A stretch of DNA of 64,000 bases from Thermococcus sp. MAR1 (GCF_012027305.1 NZ_SNUF01000001.1:62001-126000), one strand, 5' to 3'. Shown: positions 16,753 to 24,344, counted from the first letter of the stretch. Numbers and translations: made by a program. Notes: a model not told the origin generated them from the sequence alone.

Positions 16753-17676
16753 ATGGAGCGGTGGAGAATAGTCCGAGCCTTCACCCTCGGTCCCCTCATC
16801 GAGGCGGCCGTTCCGAAGCCGGGCAACGTGAATCGCTTTAGGGACTTCGACGACCTCACCTTCTACCACTTCCTCTTCGCCGACACGGCCGTTACGGGGG
16901 TTTACTACGAGGCCGTGAAGACGGCGGAACTTCTGAGAAAGGGCATACTGGAACCAAAGGAAGCCGGTCTGGGCGAGCTGATAAAGCGTGCCGTTGGGGC
17001 ATCGCGCGAGGCCCAGGACGCCAACCCCAACTTTGGCATCATCGCCCTATCGCTTCCCCTCATCATGGGGCTGGCAATGGGCCGCAACATGCTCGATGCG
17101 AGGAAAAAAGCGAAACTGCTGATAGAGGAATCAACCGTCAGGGACACGATGGAGCTCTACCGGGCGATAAGGATAGCCAACCCCAAGGGAATCCCGAGCG
17201 GGGTAAAGTACGATGTTTACAGTGACGATTCCTTCAGGGAGCTTTTCCAGGACGGGATAAACTTGGCTAGACTCGCCGAGATGAGCTGTGAAAGGGAACT
17301 CATCTTCTGCGAGTGGCTCGACGGATACGAGCTGAGTTACTCCACCTTCGGAAGGCTCTACGAGCTGATAAAGGAGCTCCCGCTGGAGGACGCCGTCGTG
17401 ATGGCCTTCATCGAACTTTTGGCCAGGAACATCGACACGCTGATAGCCAGAAAGGCCGGCCTTGAGGAGGCGAAGCTCGTTCGGGAGAAGGCAAAAGCCC
17501 TTCTCGCAGGGGAGCTGAGCCTTGAGGAGTTCGATGCCTTCCTGCGCGAAAGGGGCGACCTGAGAAACCCTGGAAGCCTGGCGGACGTTATGGCCGTCTC
17601 TCTCAGCCTGCTCGTTCTCAGGGGATTAAGGATAGAATTGAGAAACGGGAGGGTCTGGGGGCTGTTTCATAAATGA
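16753..17676 (+). CDS. CitG-like triphosphoribosyl-dephospho-CoA synthase family protein
   Basis: A 307-residue protein with the CitG family signature AAVPKPGNVNRFRDFDDLTFYHFLFAD at residues ~17-43 and QDANPNFGIIALSLPL near 92. In bacteria CitG makes the prosthetic-group precursor of citrate lyase from ATP and dephospho-CoA; no citrate lyase genes are seen here. Archaeal members are thought to act in a different nucleotidyl or CoA-related reaction. Its ATG follows the TGA of the upstream membrane protein without a gap, so it belongs to the same operon, yet no functional link to envelope stress is obvious. Confidence 0.8.
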   Translation: MERWRIVRAFTLGPLIEAAVPKPGNVNRFRDFDDLTFYHFLFADTAVTGVYYEAVKTAELLRKGILEPKEAGLGELIKRAVGASREAQDANPNFGIIALSLPLIMGLAMGRNMLDARKKAKLLIEESTVRDTMELYRAIRIANPKGIPSGVKYDVYSDDSFRELFQDGINLARLAEMSCERELIFCEWLDGYELSYSTFGRLYELIKELPLEDAVVMAFIELLARNIDTLIARKAGLEEAKLVREKAKALLAGELSLEEFDAFLRERGDLRNPGSLADVMAVSLSLLVLRGLRIELRNGRVWGLFHK

Positions 17677-17730
17677 TAACAAGCGAAACTTTTAAATATT
17701 TTTGGCACTAATTTCTTTTGGGCGAGAAGG

Positions 17731-18339
17731 CTGAAGCTTTATCGTACTGGTGAAGTCGCCAAGAAACTTGGAGTTTCAAAGATGACGGTTCTGAGATGGA
17801 TTAAATCAGGCAAGCTGAAAGCTCACAGAATTGGAAAAGAATACCGAGTTCCAGAGAGTGAAATTCTGAGAATTCTCGAAGGAAAACTTCCCGATAAAGT
17901 TGTCATTTACGCCAGAGTTTCAAGCAGAGACCAAAAAGAGGACTTGGAGAGACAGGTCGAATACCTCAAAAACTACTGTTCTTCAAAAGGATACCAAGTT
18001 GTGAAAATTCTCACTGACATTTCCTCCGGCCTGAACGAGAACAGAAAAGGCTTAAAACAACTCTTCAAATTGGTTGAGAGCGGAGAAGTTACCAGAGTCA
18101 TCATAACTTACCGGGACAGGCTCACGAGATTCGGCTTCAAATACCTCGAACAATACTTCAACTCACACGGCGTGGAAATTGAAGTAATCTTCGATGACGA
18201 TGAGAAGACGCCGGAAAAAGAACTCGTTGAGGACTTGCTGGCAATCGTAACTTCCTTCGCTGGAAAGCTTTATGGAATGCGTTCTCACAAGAAAAAACGC
18301 CTCGTCGAGGCGGTAAAGAATGCCCTCAGAAACGATTAA
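17731..18339 (+). CDS. tnpA: IS607 TnpA serine recombinase (non-ATG start)
   Basis: About 202 residues. The N-terminal MerR-type helix-turn-helix (LYRTGEVAKKLGVSKMTVLRWIKSGK) is followed by a short linker and the serine recombinase domain beginning VVIYARVSSRDQKEDLERQ, with the catalytic Ser in ARVSS. Homologues begin just before KLYRTGEVA. Here the codon at that position is CTG (17731) preceded by GAGAAGG, and no ATG, GTG or TTG lies further upstream in frame near it. The first ATG (17782) would delete the first HTH helix. Either CTG is used or the gene has lost its start. The rest of the frame is intact. Confidence 0.8.
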   Translation: MKLYRTGEVAKKLGVSKMTVLRWIKSGKLKAHRIGKEYRVPESEILRILEGKLPDKVVIYARVSSRDQKEDLERQVEYLKNYCSSKGYQVVKILTDISSGLNENRKGLKQLFKLVESGEVTRVIITYRDRLTRFGFKYLEQYFNSHGVEIEVIFDDDEKTPEKELVEDLLAIVTSFAGKLYGMRSHKKKRLVEAVKNALRND

Positions 18340-19501
18340 GCTAACAGCAAAATTCAAGCTGAAGGAAACTCCTGAAGGATTAGATGAGCTTTTCCAAACT
18401 TATCGTGAGATTGTGAACCTTCTCATAACTTACGCTTTTGAGAACAACGTTACCAGCTTTTACCGGCTGAAGAAGGAAACTTACAAGGGATTACGCAAAG
18501 AATACCACGAACTCCCAAGCCATTACCTTTACACGGCTTGCCAGATGGCCACTGCAATATTCAAGAGCTTTAGGAAGCGGAGAAAGAAGGGGAAAGCTGA
18601 GGGGAAGCCTATTTTTAAGAAGGAGGTCATAATGCTCGACGACCACTTATTCAAACTCGATTTAGAAAACAAAACCGTAAAACTCTCTACTCCAAACGGG
18701 AGAATTCAGCTGGAGTTTTATCCTGCCAAATACCACGAGAGGTTTAAGGATTGGGAGGTTGGGCAGGCTTGGCTTGTTAGAACGCCGAAAGGTGTTTTCC
18801 TCAACGCTGTCTTCTCAAAGGAAGTCGAGGTTGAAGAACCTAAAGCCTTTGTTGGAGTGGACTTGAACGAGAACAACGTAACCCTCTCCCTCCCAAACGG
18901 GAAATTCGTTCAAATTATCACTCATGAAAGGGAAATTAGGACGGGCTACTTTGTAAAGAGGCGGAAAATCCAGCAGAAAATTCGGAGTGGAAGAAAGAGG
19001 AAGGAACTCCTTGAAAAGTATGGGCGGAGGGAGAGGAACAGGCTTAACGACTTGTATCATAAACTTGCGAATAAAATCGTCGAGTTGGCGAAAAAATACG
19101 GTGGGATTGTCTTGGAGGATTTAACGGAAATCAGGGAGTCAATCAGGTATTCTGCTGAGATGAATGGTCGTTTGCACCGCTGGAGTTTTAGGAAGCTTCA
19201 GAGCATTATCGAATACAAGGCTAAATTGAAGGGCGTTAGGGTTGTTTTTGTGAATCCTGCTCACACTTCCTCCCTGTGCCCGATATGTGGGGAGAAATTA
19301 AGCCCGAATGGGCACAGGGTTTTGAAGTGCTCAAAGTGTGGGTTTGAAGCCGACCGTGATGTGGTCGGGAGTTGGAATATTCGCTTGAGGGCCCTGAAGA
19401 TGTGGGGAGTCTCCGTTCCCCCCGAAAGCCCTCCAATGAAGACGGGAGGAGGGAAGGTTATCCGCTACGATTGGTTCGCACGTTCCAAAAGTAGCGGATA
19501 A
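18320..19501 (+). CDS. tnpB: TnpB RNA-guided nuclease of IS607-type element
   Basis: A 393-residue TnpB, the Cas12 ancestor family that uses an RNA from the element's right end (omegaRNA) as guide. All catalytic features are present. RuvC-I Asp181 is in GVDLNEN, RuvC-II Glu266 in IVLEDL, and RuvC-III Asp345 in EADRDVVGSWNI. The zinc finger cysteines are 320, 323, 337 and 340 (CPIC ... CSKC). The start overlaps tnpA by 20 bases. The stop codon lies inside the right arm of a 13-bp hairpin stem. With every active-site residue retained it is probably functional, or only recently dormant. Confidence 0.92.
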   Translation: MPSETIKLTAKFKLKETPEGLDELFQTYREIVNLLITYAFENNVTSFYRLKKETYKGLRKEYHELPSHYLYTACQMATAIFKSFRKRRKKGKAEGKPIFKKEVIMLDDHLFKLDLENKTVKLSTPNGRIQLEFYPAKYHERFKDWEVGQAWLVRTPKGVFLNAVFSKEVEVEEPKAFVGVDLNENNVTLSLPNGKFVQIITHEREIRTGYFVKRRKIQQKIRSGRKRKELLEKYGRRERNRLNDLYHKLANKIVELAKKYGGIVLEDLTEIRESIRYSAEMNGRLHRWSFRKLQSIIEYKAKLKGVRVVFVNPAHTSSLCPICGEKLSPNGHRVLKCSKCGFEADRDVVGSWNIRLRALKMWGVSVPPESPPMKTGGGKVIRYDWFARSKSSG

Positions 19502-19503
19502 CC
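19456..19503 (+). ncRNA. Terminal hairpin of the IS607 element, probable omegaRNA 3' structure
   Basis: GGTTATCCGCTAC (19456-19468) pairs perfectly with GTAGCGGATAACC (19491-19503), enclosing a 22-base loop that itself contains TTGG and CCAA able to pair. The 13-bp stem covers the last codons and stop of tnpB and lies at the element's right end, where TnpB guide RNAs end. The structure is seen directly; its role as omegaRNA scaffold or as a recombination site is inferred. Confidence 0.6.
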
Positions 19504-19510
19504 AGAACGG

Positions 19511-19792
19511 TTATAGGACGACCTTGAAGCGCTTTGCGCCTCCCAGGCCCAGACCGATGGCCTTGCTGTCAATGACGACGGCGTCACCATCGAGCTCTTC
19601 GACCACACGTATCTTGAGCCCGGAGAGCTCGAAAACCTCCTCATCTCCTCCGAACTCCTCGTTTATCTGCGCCATTATGAACTCGTAGGCCTCCTTTCCA
19701 AGAAGGACCACGTCGGGCTCGTATCCGTCGAGCTTGAGCTCGTTTGCCTTCTCCTCTGCGGTGCTCAGAACACGGATCAAATCCCCACGCAT
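19511..19792 (-). CDS. DUF1884 family protein (P. furiosus PF0899-like)
   Basis: 93 residues from ATG 19792, which follows GGTGTTGAAA; an upstream in-frame ATG at 19804 overlaps that ribosome site. The sequence (RGDLIRVLSTAEEKANELKLDGYEPD, VVIDSKAIGLGLGGAKRFKV) closely follows the small Pyrococcus protein PF0899, whose crystal structure was solved by structural genomics. The Pfam family DUF1884 has, as I recall, been grouped with HK97-like capsid folds; function is unknown. The IS607 element ends right after its stop codon, leaving the gene whole. Confidence 0.75.
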   Translation of the reverse strand: MRGDLIRVLSTAEEKANELKLDGYEPDVVLLGKEAYEFIMAQINEEFGGDEEVFELSGLKIRVVEELDGDAVVIDSKAIGLGLGGAKRFKVVL

Positions 19793-19841
19793 TTTCAACA
19801 CCATTTAGAGAGTTGGTGGGGAAGTTTAAAAGGGTGATTGC

Positions 19842-19940
19842 TCAGAGGGCACTGCTGAATGCGGCCTCATAGGCTTCCACGGTTTCCTCGTCCCCTGTTA
19901 TCATAAGAATCATGAGCAAATTCGTTCTCTTGACCTTCTG
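19842..19940 (-). pseudogene. C-terminal remnant of a paralogue of the secreted Cys-rich protein at 25.4 kb
   Basis: The minus strand reads about 32 residues, KVKRTNLLMILMITGDEETV then EAYEAAFSSAL-stop, that align with the C-terminus of the gene at 25395-26252 (VLMIMGDEKTVKAYAEAF). There is no start codon and the similarity stops at an IS200/IS605-type right-end hairpin. This is the tail of a gene whose front has been removed, probably by insertion or deletion associated with that element. Confidence 0.75.
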
Positions 19941-19975
19941 GGAGCCTCGCCCTTCAGGGCGGGAAAGGGGTTAAG
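19938..19975. repeat. Solitary IS200/IS605-type right-end remnant
   Basis: The sequence contains CGCCCTTCAGGGCG (19948-19961), a 5-bp stem with TTCA loop followed by GGAAAGGGG. This is the pattern found at the 3' end of tnpB genes in archaeal IS200/IS605 elements. No transposase frame adjoins it, so it is a solo end left after loss of the element. It borders the gene remnant at 19842-19940. Confidence 0.5.
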
Positions 19976-20042
19976 CATAGAACGCCCATGGTGTTTAACT
20001 TTTTCGAGTTGTTAAAAATGATGGGGAAGGGGATTTGGTGGG

Positions 20043-20684
20043 TTAAATTCCAAACGCCCCCTTGATGCCGTTTATTATCATCTGCACCGCCATGGACGTC
20101 AGTATCAGACCCATCATCCTGGTCATGACCTTTATTCCCACCCTGCCGAGCTTCCTCTGTATCCTGTTGGAGGAGCAGAGAATCAGCCAGACGGTCAGGC
20201 CTATCGCGAGAATGCTCGCTATCACCGTCGCCTTTTCCGGAACGGAAGTGCTTTTGGCCATGTAGAGCATGACCGTGGTTATCGCACCCGGGCCCGAGAT
20301 AAGGGGTATGGCGAGCGGGATTATGGCAACCTCCTCCAGCGTAACCACTTCCTCGCTGAACTCTTCGGTTTCCTCCTTGCTTATCTTGACCGTTGAGAGC
20401 CGGCCCGAGAGCATGTCCATTGCCATCTTGAAGAGCAAAATTCCTCCGGCTATCGCGAAGGCATCGACGCTCGAGCCGAAGAACTTGAATATCCACTCCC
20501 CTATGAGGGCGAAGACGACTAGGGTCACGATAACAGTGGTGGCGGTTTTTTGTGCTATCTCCCGTCTCTGGCCCCAGGAGAGGTCGTGGGTAACCCCGAG
20601 GAATACTGGAACCGCTCCGACCGGGTTCGTTATTGCGAACAGGCCGCCGTAGAGTATGACGAAGTGCTTGACCAGCCCTATCAC
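20043..20684 (-). CDS. MarC/UPF0056 family membrane protein
   Basis: A 213-residue integral membrane protein with six hydrophobic segments and the family motifs FAITNPVGAVPVFL near residue 16 and IPLAIPLISGPGAITTVM near 121. MarC proteins form their own family; some archaeal members have been reported to transport small neutral amino acids (SnatA-like), while bacterial MarC was misassigned to drug resistance. Monocistronic. The region between it and the DUF1884 gene holds only the gene fragment and IS debris. Confidence 0.88.
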   Translation of the reverse strand: MIGLVKHFVILYGGLFAITNPVGAVPVFLGVTHDLSWGQRREIAQKTATTVIVTLVVFALIGEWIFKFFGSSVDAFAIAGGILLFKMAMDMLSGRLSTVKISKEETEEFSEEVVTLEEVAIIPLAIPLISGPGAITTVMLYMAKSTSVPEKATVIASILAIGLTVWLILCSSNRIQRKLGRVGIKVMTRMMGLILTSMAVQMIINGIKGAFGI

Positions 20685-20723
20685 GTCACCACCCGAAGGC
20701 GGGAAGAAGAGGAGGTTAAAAAC

Positions 20724-21131
20724 CTAACCCCTGATTACCTCGAATGAATACGTAACTTCAGCGCCGCTTAGCTTCATGTGGGCCGAGGCCGAGCAGTACT
20801 TGTCCTGGCTCAGCTCTATCGCCCTCTTCGCCTTCTCCTCCTTCACGTCGCCGTATATCCTGTAGTGGAGGTGGACTTTCCTGTATATCTTCGGGTGCTC
20901 CTCCCTCCTCTCGCCTGAAATCTCGACTTCGAGACCTTCAATAGGCTCGCGCATCTTCTGGAGAATCATGACGACGTCATAGGTGGTGCAGCCGGCAACG
21001 CTCAGAAGGAGGAGCTTCATGGGGCTTATGCCGCCCTCCCCAAGTATGACGGAGCATTTGTCGCTTTCAATCCTGCCGATGAACTGGTAATCCTTGAACC
21101 ACTCGACCTTTCCTTTTACGGGTTCGGTCAT
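20724..21131 (-). CDS. OsmC/Ohr-family peroxide-reducing protein
   Basis: 135 residues from ATG 21131, which follows GGTGATGCTC. It has the two family cysteines in SVAGCTTYDVV (near residue 50) and DKYCSASAHMK (near 112), which in OsmC/Ohr proteins reduce organic hydroperoxides through a Cys pair. The upstream frame extends to 21158, but the ribosome site favours the shorter start. It lies back-to-back with the radical SAM gene, sharing a 59-base promoter region. Confidence 0.88.
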   Translation of the reverse strand: MTEPVKGKVEWFKDYQFIGRIESDKCSVILGEGGISPMKLLLLSVAGCTTYDVVMILQKMREPIEGLEVEISGERREEHPKIYRKVHLHYRIYGDVKEEKAKRAIELSQDKYCSASAHMKLSGAEVTYSFEVIRG

Positions 21132-21190
21132 GAGCATCACCCCTCTCACCTCGGGCAAGGCCTTTAAAGGGGTTTCTGAAACTTAAGGTG

Positions 21191-22033
21191 ATGTACATCA
21201 GGCCCTTCGACCCCTGGAAGGCTAAGCTCTGCACCTGTCCGTTCAAGTACACCCTCAATGTGTACACCGGCTGTGACCACGCGTGCGTTTACTGCTACAT
21301 AACCTCCTACATCCCCAACGCCTTCCGCGTGAGAACGAAGGAGGGGCTTCTTCCAAAACTGGAGCGTGAGTTAAGGCGTTTTGACCGGCGCCACATAATA
21401 GCGCTCTCCTACTCCTCCGACCCGTATCCAACGATTGAGCGTGAGCTGGGCATAACCAGGAGCGTTCTCAAGCTCTTCAAACACTACGACGTCCGCTGTC
21501 TGATCCTCACAAAGTCAGACATCTTCGAGCGAGACCTGGATGTTCTTAGCGAGCTTAAGTGCGCCGTCGGGGTAACCGTCACGACGGTGGACGAGAGAAA
21601 GGCCAAGCTTCTGGAACCCAACGCGCCTTCACCCAAGGCCAGGATACGGGCCCTCAAAAAGGCCAAGGATGCGGGTATTCCAGTTTACGCGAGGATAGAC
21701 CCCATAATCCCCTTCTATACCTGGGAGGACTTCGATGAAACGCTCGACGCTTTAAGCTTTGTGAGCCACATCACCGTTTCGACCCTCAAGCTCAGGCCCG
21801 ACTCAAGGAAGAGAATGTTCGCCAAGTTTCCGGAGCTGATGGAAAGGCTGTGGCCCCTTTACGAGAAGGGTGAGAGGATAGGGGGCTATTACTACCTGCC
21901 TCGCGAGTTGAGATTTGAAATCCTGAGGGAGGCGGAGAGGAAGGTTCTGGGGAAAGGAATCACGTTCGGTTCGTGTCGTGAAGGTTACCGCTCGTTTCCG
22001 AGCTGTGATGGCTCTCATCTTGTTCCTTTGTGA
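21191..22033 (+). CDS. Radical SAM protein (spore-photoproduct-lyase-like subfamily)
   Basis: A 280-residue radical SAM enzyme with the cluster motif in TGCDHACVYCY near residue 28 (C-x3-C-x2-C). It also has the SplB-like pattern ALSYSSDPYPTIERELGITR near 75 and LTKS near 105. The C-terminal TFGSCREG...SCDGSHLVPL is conserved in this group and carries two extra cysteines. Substrate is unknown; the subfamily includes DNA photoproduct lyases and uncharacterised archaeal proteins. The last 74 bases overlap the convergent amidotransferase-like gene. The start is ATG 21191 (GTG 21188 in frame). Confidence 0.85.
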   Translation: MYIRPFDPWKAKLCTCPFKYTLNVYTGCDHACVYCYITSYIPNAFRVRTKEGLLPKLERELRRFDRRHIIALSYSSDPYPTIERELGITRSVLKLFKHYDVRCLILTKSDIFERDLDVLSELKCAVGVTVTTVDERKAKLLEPNAPSPKARIRALKKAKDAGIPVYARIDPIIPFYTWEDFDETLDALSFVSHITVSTLKLRPDSRKRMFAKFPELMERLWPLYEKGERIGGYYYLPRELRFEILREAERKVLGKGITFGSCREGYRSFPSCDGSHLVPL

Positions 22034-22805
22034 GCTCCTCCCTGAGCTCGGCCTCTATCTCTATCTTCTCCATCTCAAGCTTGCCCCTGCGATACTCGGA
22101 GGCGGCTTTGACGAAGGCCTCGAAGACCCTGTCCATCTCGGGCAGGTACTCCGGCTGCCACTGAAGGCCAATTATGAAGCCCTCGGTTCCCTCGATGGCC
22201 TCTATCAGACCGTCCACGGCGTAGGCAACTGGCTTTATTCCCTCACCGACCCTCTTAACCGCTTGGTGATGGAAGCTGTTGACCCTGAGATAAACCTCGT
22301 TGGTTCCCTCTATGTCCAGCTCGTCCTTGAGTATCTCGTAGAGGGTGGAGCTTGTCTTTATCCTGACGCCGTGAACCCTCTGGGTAGGCCCTATCAGCTC
22401 GACGTCCCAATCGTGCTTTATGGCTTTTGGGATGTCGTTCAGGTCCTGATAGAGCGTTCCCCCGAGGGCCACGTTTATCACATGCATCCCGCGGGAGATT
22501 CCGAGTATCGGAACACCCATCTCCACGGCCATCTTCACGAGCCGTATCTCAAACTCGTCTCTGTCAACATCAACGTATTTTATCGCACCCGAGGGATCCT
22601 CTCCGTAGAAGTGGGGATGGACATCTGGCCCCTCGATGAGCAGTACTCCGTCCACGTGCTCAAGGACTTCCTCGGGGGAGGAGTTTATGTTGAAAACCGC
22701 CGGAACGCCCCCGGCAGCGGTGACCTTCTCAACGTGCCTGCGGTCGAGAAAAAGCCTGTTTTTGGATGGGTCAACCTGACCTATTATGCCTATCAATGGC
22801 CTCAT
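21960..22805 (-). CDS. Class I glutamine-amidotransferase-like protein (C26 family) lacking Cys and His
   Basis: 281 residues from ATG 22805 (after GGTGGTGGTACTT). The fold is that of gamma-glutamyl-gamma-aminobutyrate hydrolases (peptidase family C26). The normal nucleophile motif GICRGMQ reads GISRGMH (Ser104, codon TCC), and the normal QWHPE reads QWQPE (Gln217). The NSFHHQAVK motif near 177 is kept. Both catalytic residues are therefore replaced, so classical glutaminase chemistry is not expected. It may be a ligand-binding pseudoenzyme. Its C-terminal ~25 residues overlap the radical SAM gene and are low-complexity. Confidence 0.85.
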   Translation of the reverse strand: MRPLIGIIGQVDPSKNRLFLDRRHVEKVTAAGGVPAVFNINSSPEEVLEHVDGVLLIEGPDVHPHFYGEDPSGAIKYVDVDRDEFEIRLVKMAVEMGVPILGISRGMHVINVALGGTLYQDLNDIPKAIKHDWDVELIGPTQRVHGVRIKTSSTLYEILKDELDIEGTNEVYLRVNSFHHQAVKRVGEGIKPVAYAVDGLIEAIEGTEGFIIGLQWQPEYLPEMDRVFEAFVKAASEYRRGKLEMEKIEIEAELREELTKEQDESHHSSETSGNLHDTNRT

Positions 22806-22873
22806 AAGTACCACCACCTAGTGATGTGTCCACGTCAGAATAAAAAGCTTTGCGGGAAGAAAAAGAAGGGACG

Positions 22874-24115
22874 TCAGCCCTTAAGGGCCTTTATCTCTTC
22901 CTCTATAACCTCTGCTAGTCTCCTGACGCCTTCGCGTATGGTCTCCTCCGGGACGTAGGTGAAGTTGAGACGCATGGTATTCTTAACGTCACGGTTAGCA
23001 AAGAACGCCTCACCGGGTACGTATGCAACGCCCCTGCTTATGGCCTTCTCTGCCATGAGTTTTGTGTCTATGCCCTCAGGTAGGGTCACCCAGATGAACA
23101 TTCCACCATCCGGTTTGGTCCACCTCACTCCTTCTGGCATGTACTCCTCTAGGGCCTCGAGCATGGCATCTCTGCGCGGTTTGTAGAACTCGATTATCTT
23201 GGGGATGTGCTCATCCAGGTGGCCGTCCTCGACGTACTTCCAGGCTATAACTTGGGCGAGGGTGTTAGCACAGAGGTCGACGGCCTGCTTGGCTATCTCT
23301 ATCTTCCTGATGAAATGTGGGTGCGCCGCAATCCATCCGAGCCTGAATCCGGGCGCGAGTATCTTTGAGAACGTTCCGAGGTAGAGGACTCTACCCTCGT
23401 CGTCAAAGTGCTTGATAGGAGGTATTGGCTCGCCGGAGTAGCGGAGTTCACTGTAGGGCCCATCCTCCACGATAAGGAAGTCGTACTCCTTGGCCAGCTC
23501 TATGAGTCTCTTCCTCCTTTCGAGGCTCATAGTCACTCCAGCCGGGTTCTGGAATGTGGAAACGGTGTACACGAACTTTACTTTCTCGCCCCGTTTTCTC
23601 AGCTCTTCCAGCTTCTCTTCAAGGAGGTCAATCCTCATTCCATCATCATCCATTGGAATGGTAACGAACCTGGGGTCGTAGTATTTGAACGCGTTGAGCG
23701 CCGCCAGGTAGGTTGGCCCCTCGACGACGACGATGTCCCCCGGGTTTATGAAGGTTCTCCCGATTAAGTCCAGAGCCTGCTGGCTTCCTGCCACCATCAT
23801 TATCTCCACTTTACTGGTCGGGATACCGTAGCGCTTCTCCATCCATTTCGCCAGCGCCAGCCGGAGGGGCGTGAATCCCTTCGTAGTGCCGTACTGAAGG
23901 GCCTTATCGGCATGGTGGGTTAGAACCTCGGCGGCTATCTTCTTGATGGTCTCAACGGGAAACGTCTCCGGAGCTGGAAGGCCGCCTGCAAGGGAGATGA
24001 CATCCCCCGCCTCAACGAGCTTGAGGAGTTCCCTAATCTCCGACGCCTTCATACCCTTGGCCTTCTCCGAGAAGTAGGCCTCAAAATCCAGTGAGCCAGA
24101 ACCCAGCTTGCGCAT
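22874..24115 (-). CDS. PLP-dependent aminotransferase class I (aromatic/kynurenine/2-aminoadipate type)
   Basis: About 413 residues. The PLP-binding lysine is in LGTFSKILAPGFRLGW, with VVEGPTYLAALNAF and VEDGPYSELRYSG around the cofactor. It closely follows the P. horikoshii PH0207 type aminotransferase, which has broad specificity for aromatic substrates and kynurenine. ATG 24115 is chosen because GGAGG precedes it and the length matches PH0207; in-frame starts at 24166 (after GGTGAC) and 24184 are also possible given a TATA box near 24206-24214. Divergent from the R15P isomerase gene, an order I recall also from T. kodakarensis (TK0185/TK0186). Confidence 0.9.
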   Translation of the reverse strand: MRKLGSGSLDFEAYFSEKAKGMKASEIRELLKLVEAGDVISLAGGLPAPETFPVETIKKIAAEVLTHHADKALQYGTTKGFTPLRLALAKWMEKRYGIPTSKVEIMMVAGSQQALDLIGRTFINPGDIVVVEGPTYLAALNAFKYYDPRFVTIPMDDDGMRIDLLEEKLEELRKRGEKVKFVYTVSTFQNPAGVTMSLERRKRLIELAKEYDFLIVEDGPYSELRYSGEPIPPIKHFDDEGRVLYLGTFSKILAPGFRLGWIAAHPHFIRKIEIAKQAVDLCANTLAQVIAWKYVEDGHLDEHIPKIIEFYKPRRDAMLEALEEYMPEGVRWTKPDGGMFIWVTLPEGIDTKLMAEKAISRGVAYVPGEAFFANRDVKNTMRLNFTYVPEETIREGVRRLAEVIEEEIKALKG

Positions 24116-24344
24116 AAGTTTTTCCTCCACTTCCGTTCCCCCCATTAGATGCACACTTTTGATCATGTCACCAAATCTATACACTTAAGAGGTAGCGGCG
24201 ATTGGTTATAAATCTTTCTGCAATGGTCGTTAGTGGCATTTACGTTTGTAAACTCAACAGCGAGAGTATTTTTAAGAACATCAAAGAACTGAAGGGAACA
24301 TGGGTGAACACAAAATCCCTATAAACCCTCCCGTCATAACCTGA

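Larger units (their letters stand above)
17690..19510 (+). mobile_element. IS607-type insertion sequence (tnpA serine recombinase + tnpB)
   Basis: The segment carries a serine recombinase with N-terminal MerR-like HTH and a TnpB gene overlapping it by 20 bases, the standard IS607 arrangement. Base composition is visibly more A/T-rich than the flanking genes. IS607 elements have no terminal inverted repeats and make no target duplications, so the limits are approximate. The left end lies between the CitG stop (17676) and the tnpA frame, the right end between the hairpin at 19456-19503 and the stop of the DUF1884 gene at 19511. The insertion sits cleanly between two genes. Confidence 0.85.

Noticed and set aside
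24223-24324. 33-codon frame (MVVSGIYVCKLN...) in the spacer before R15P isomerase
   Set aside because: No ribosome site, and the stretch contains the AT-rich promoter elements of the flanking genes; more likely regulatory DNA.
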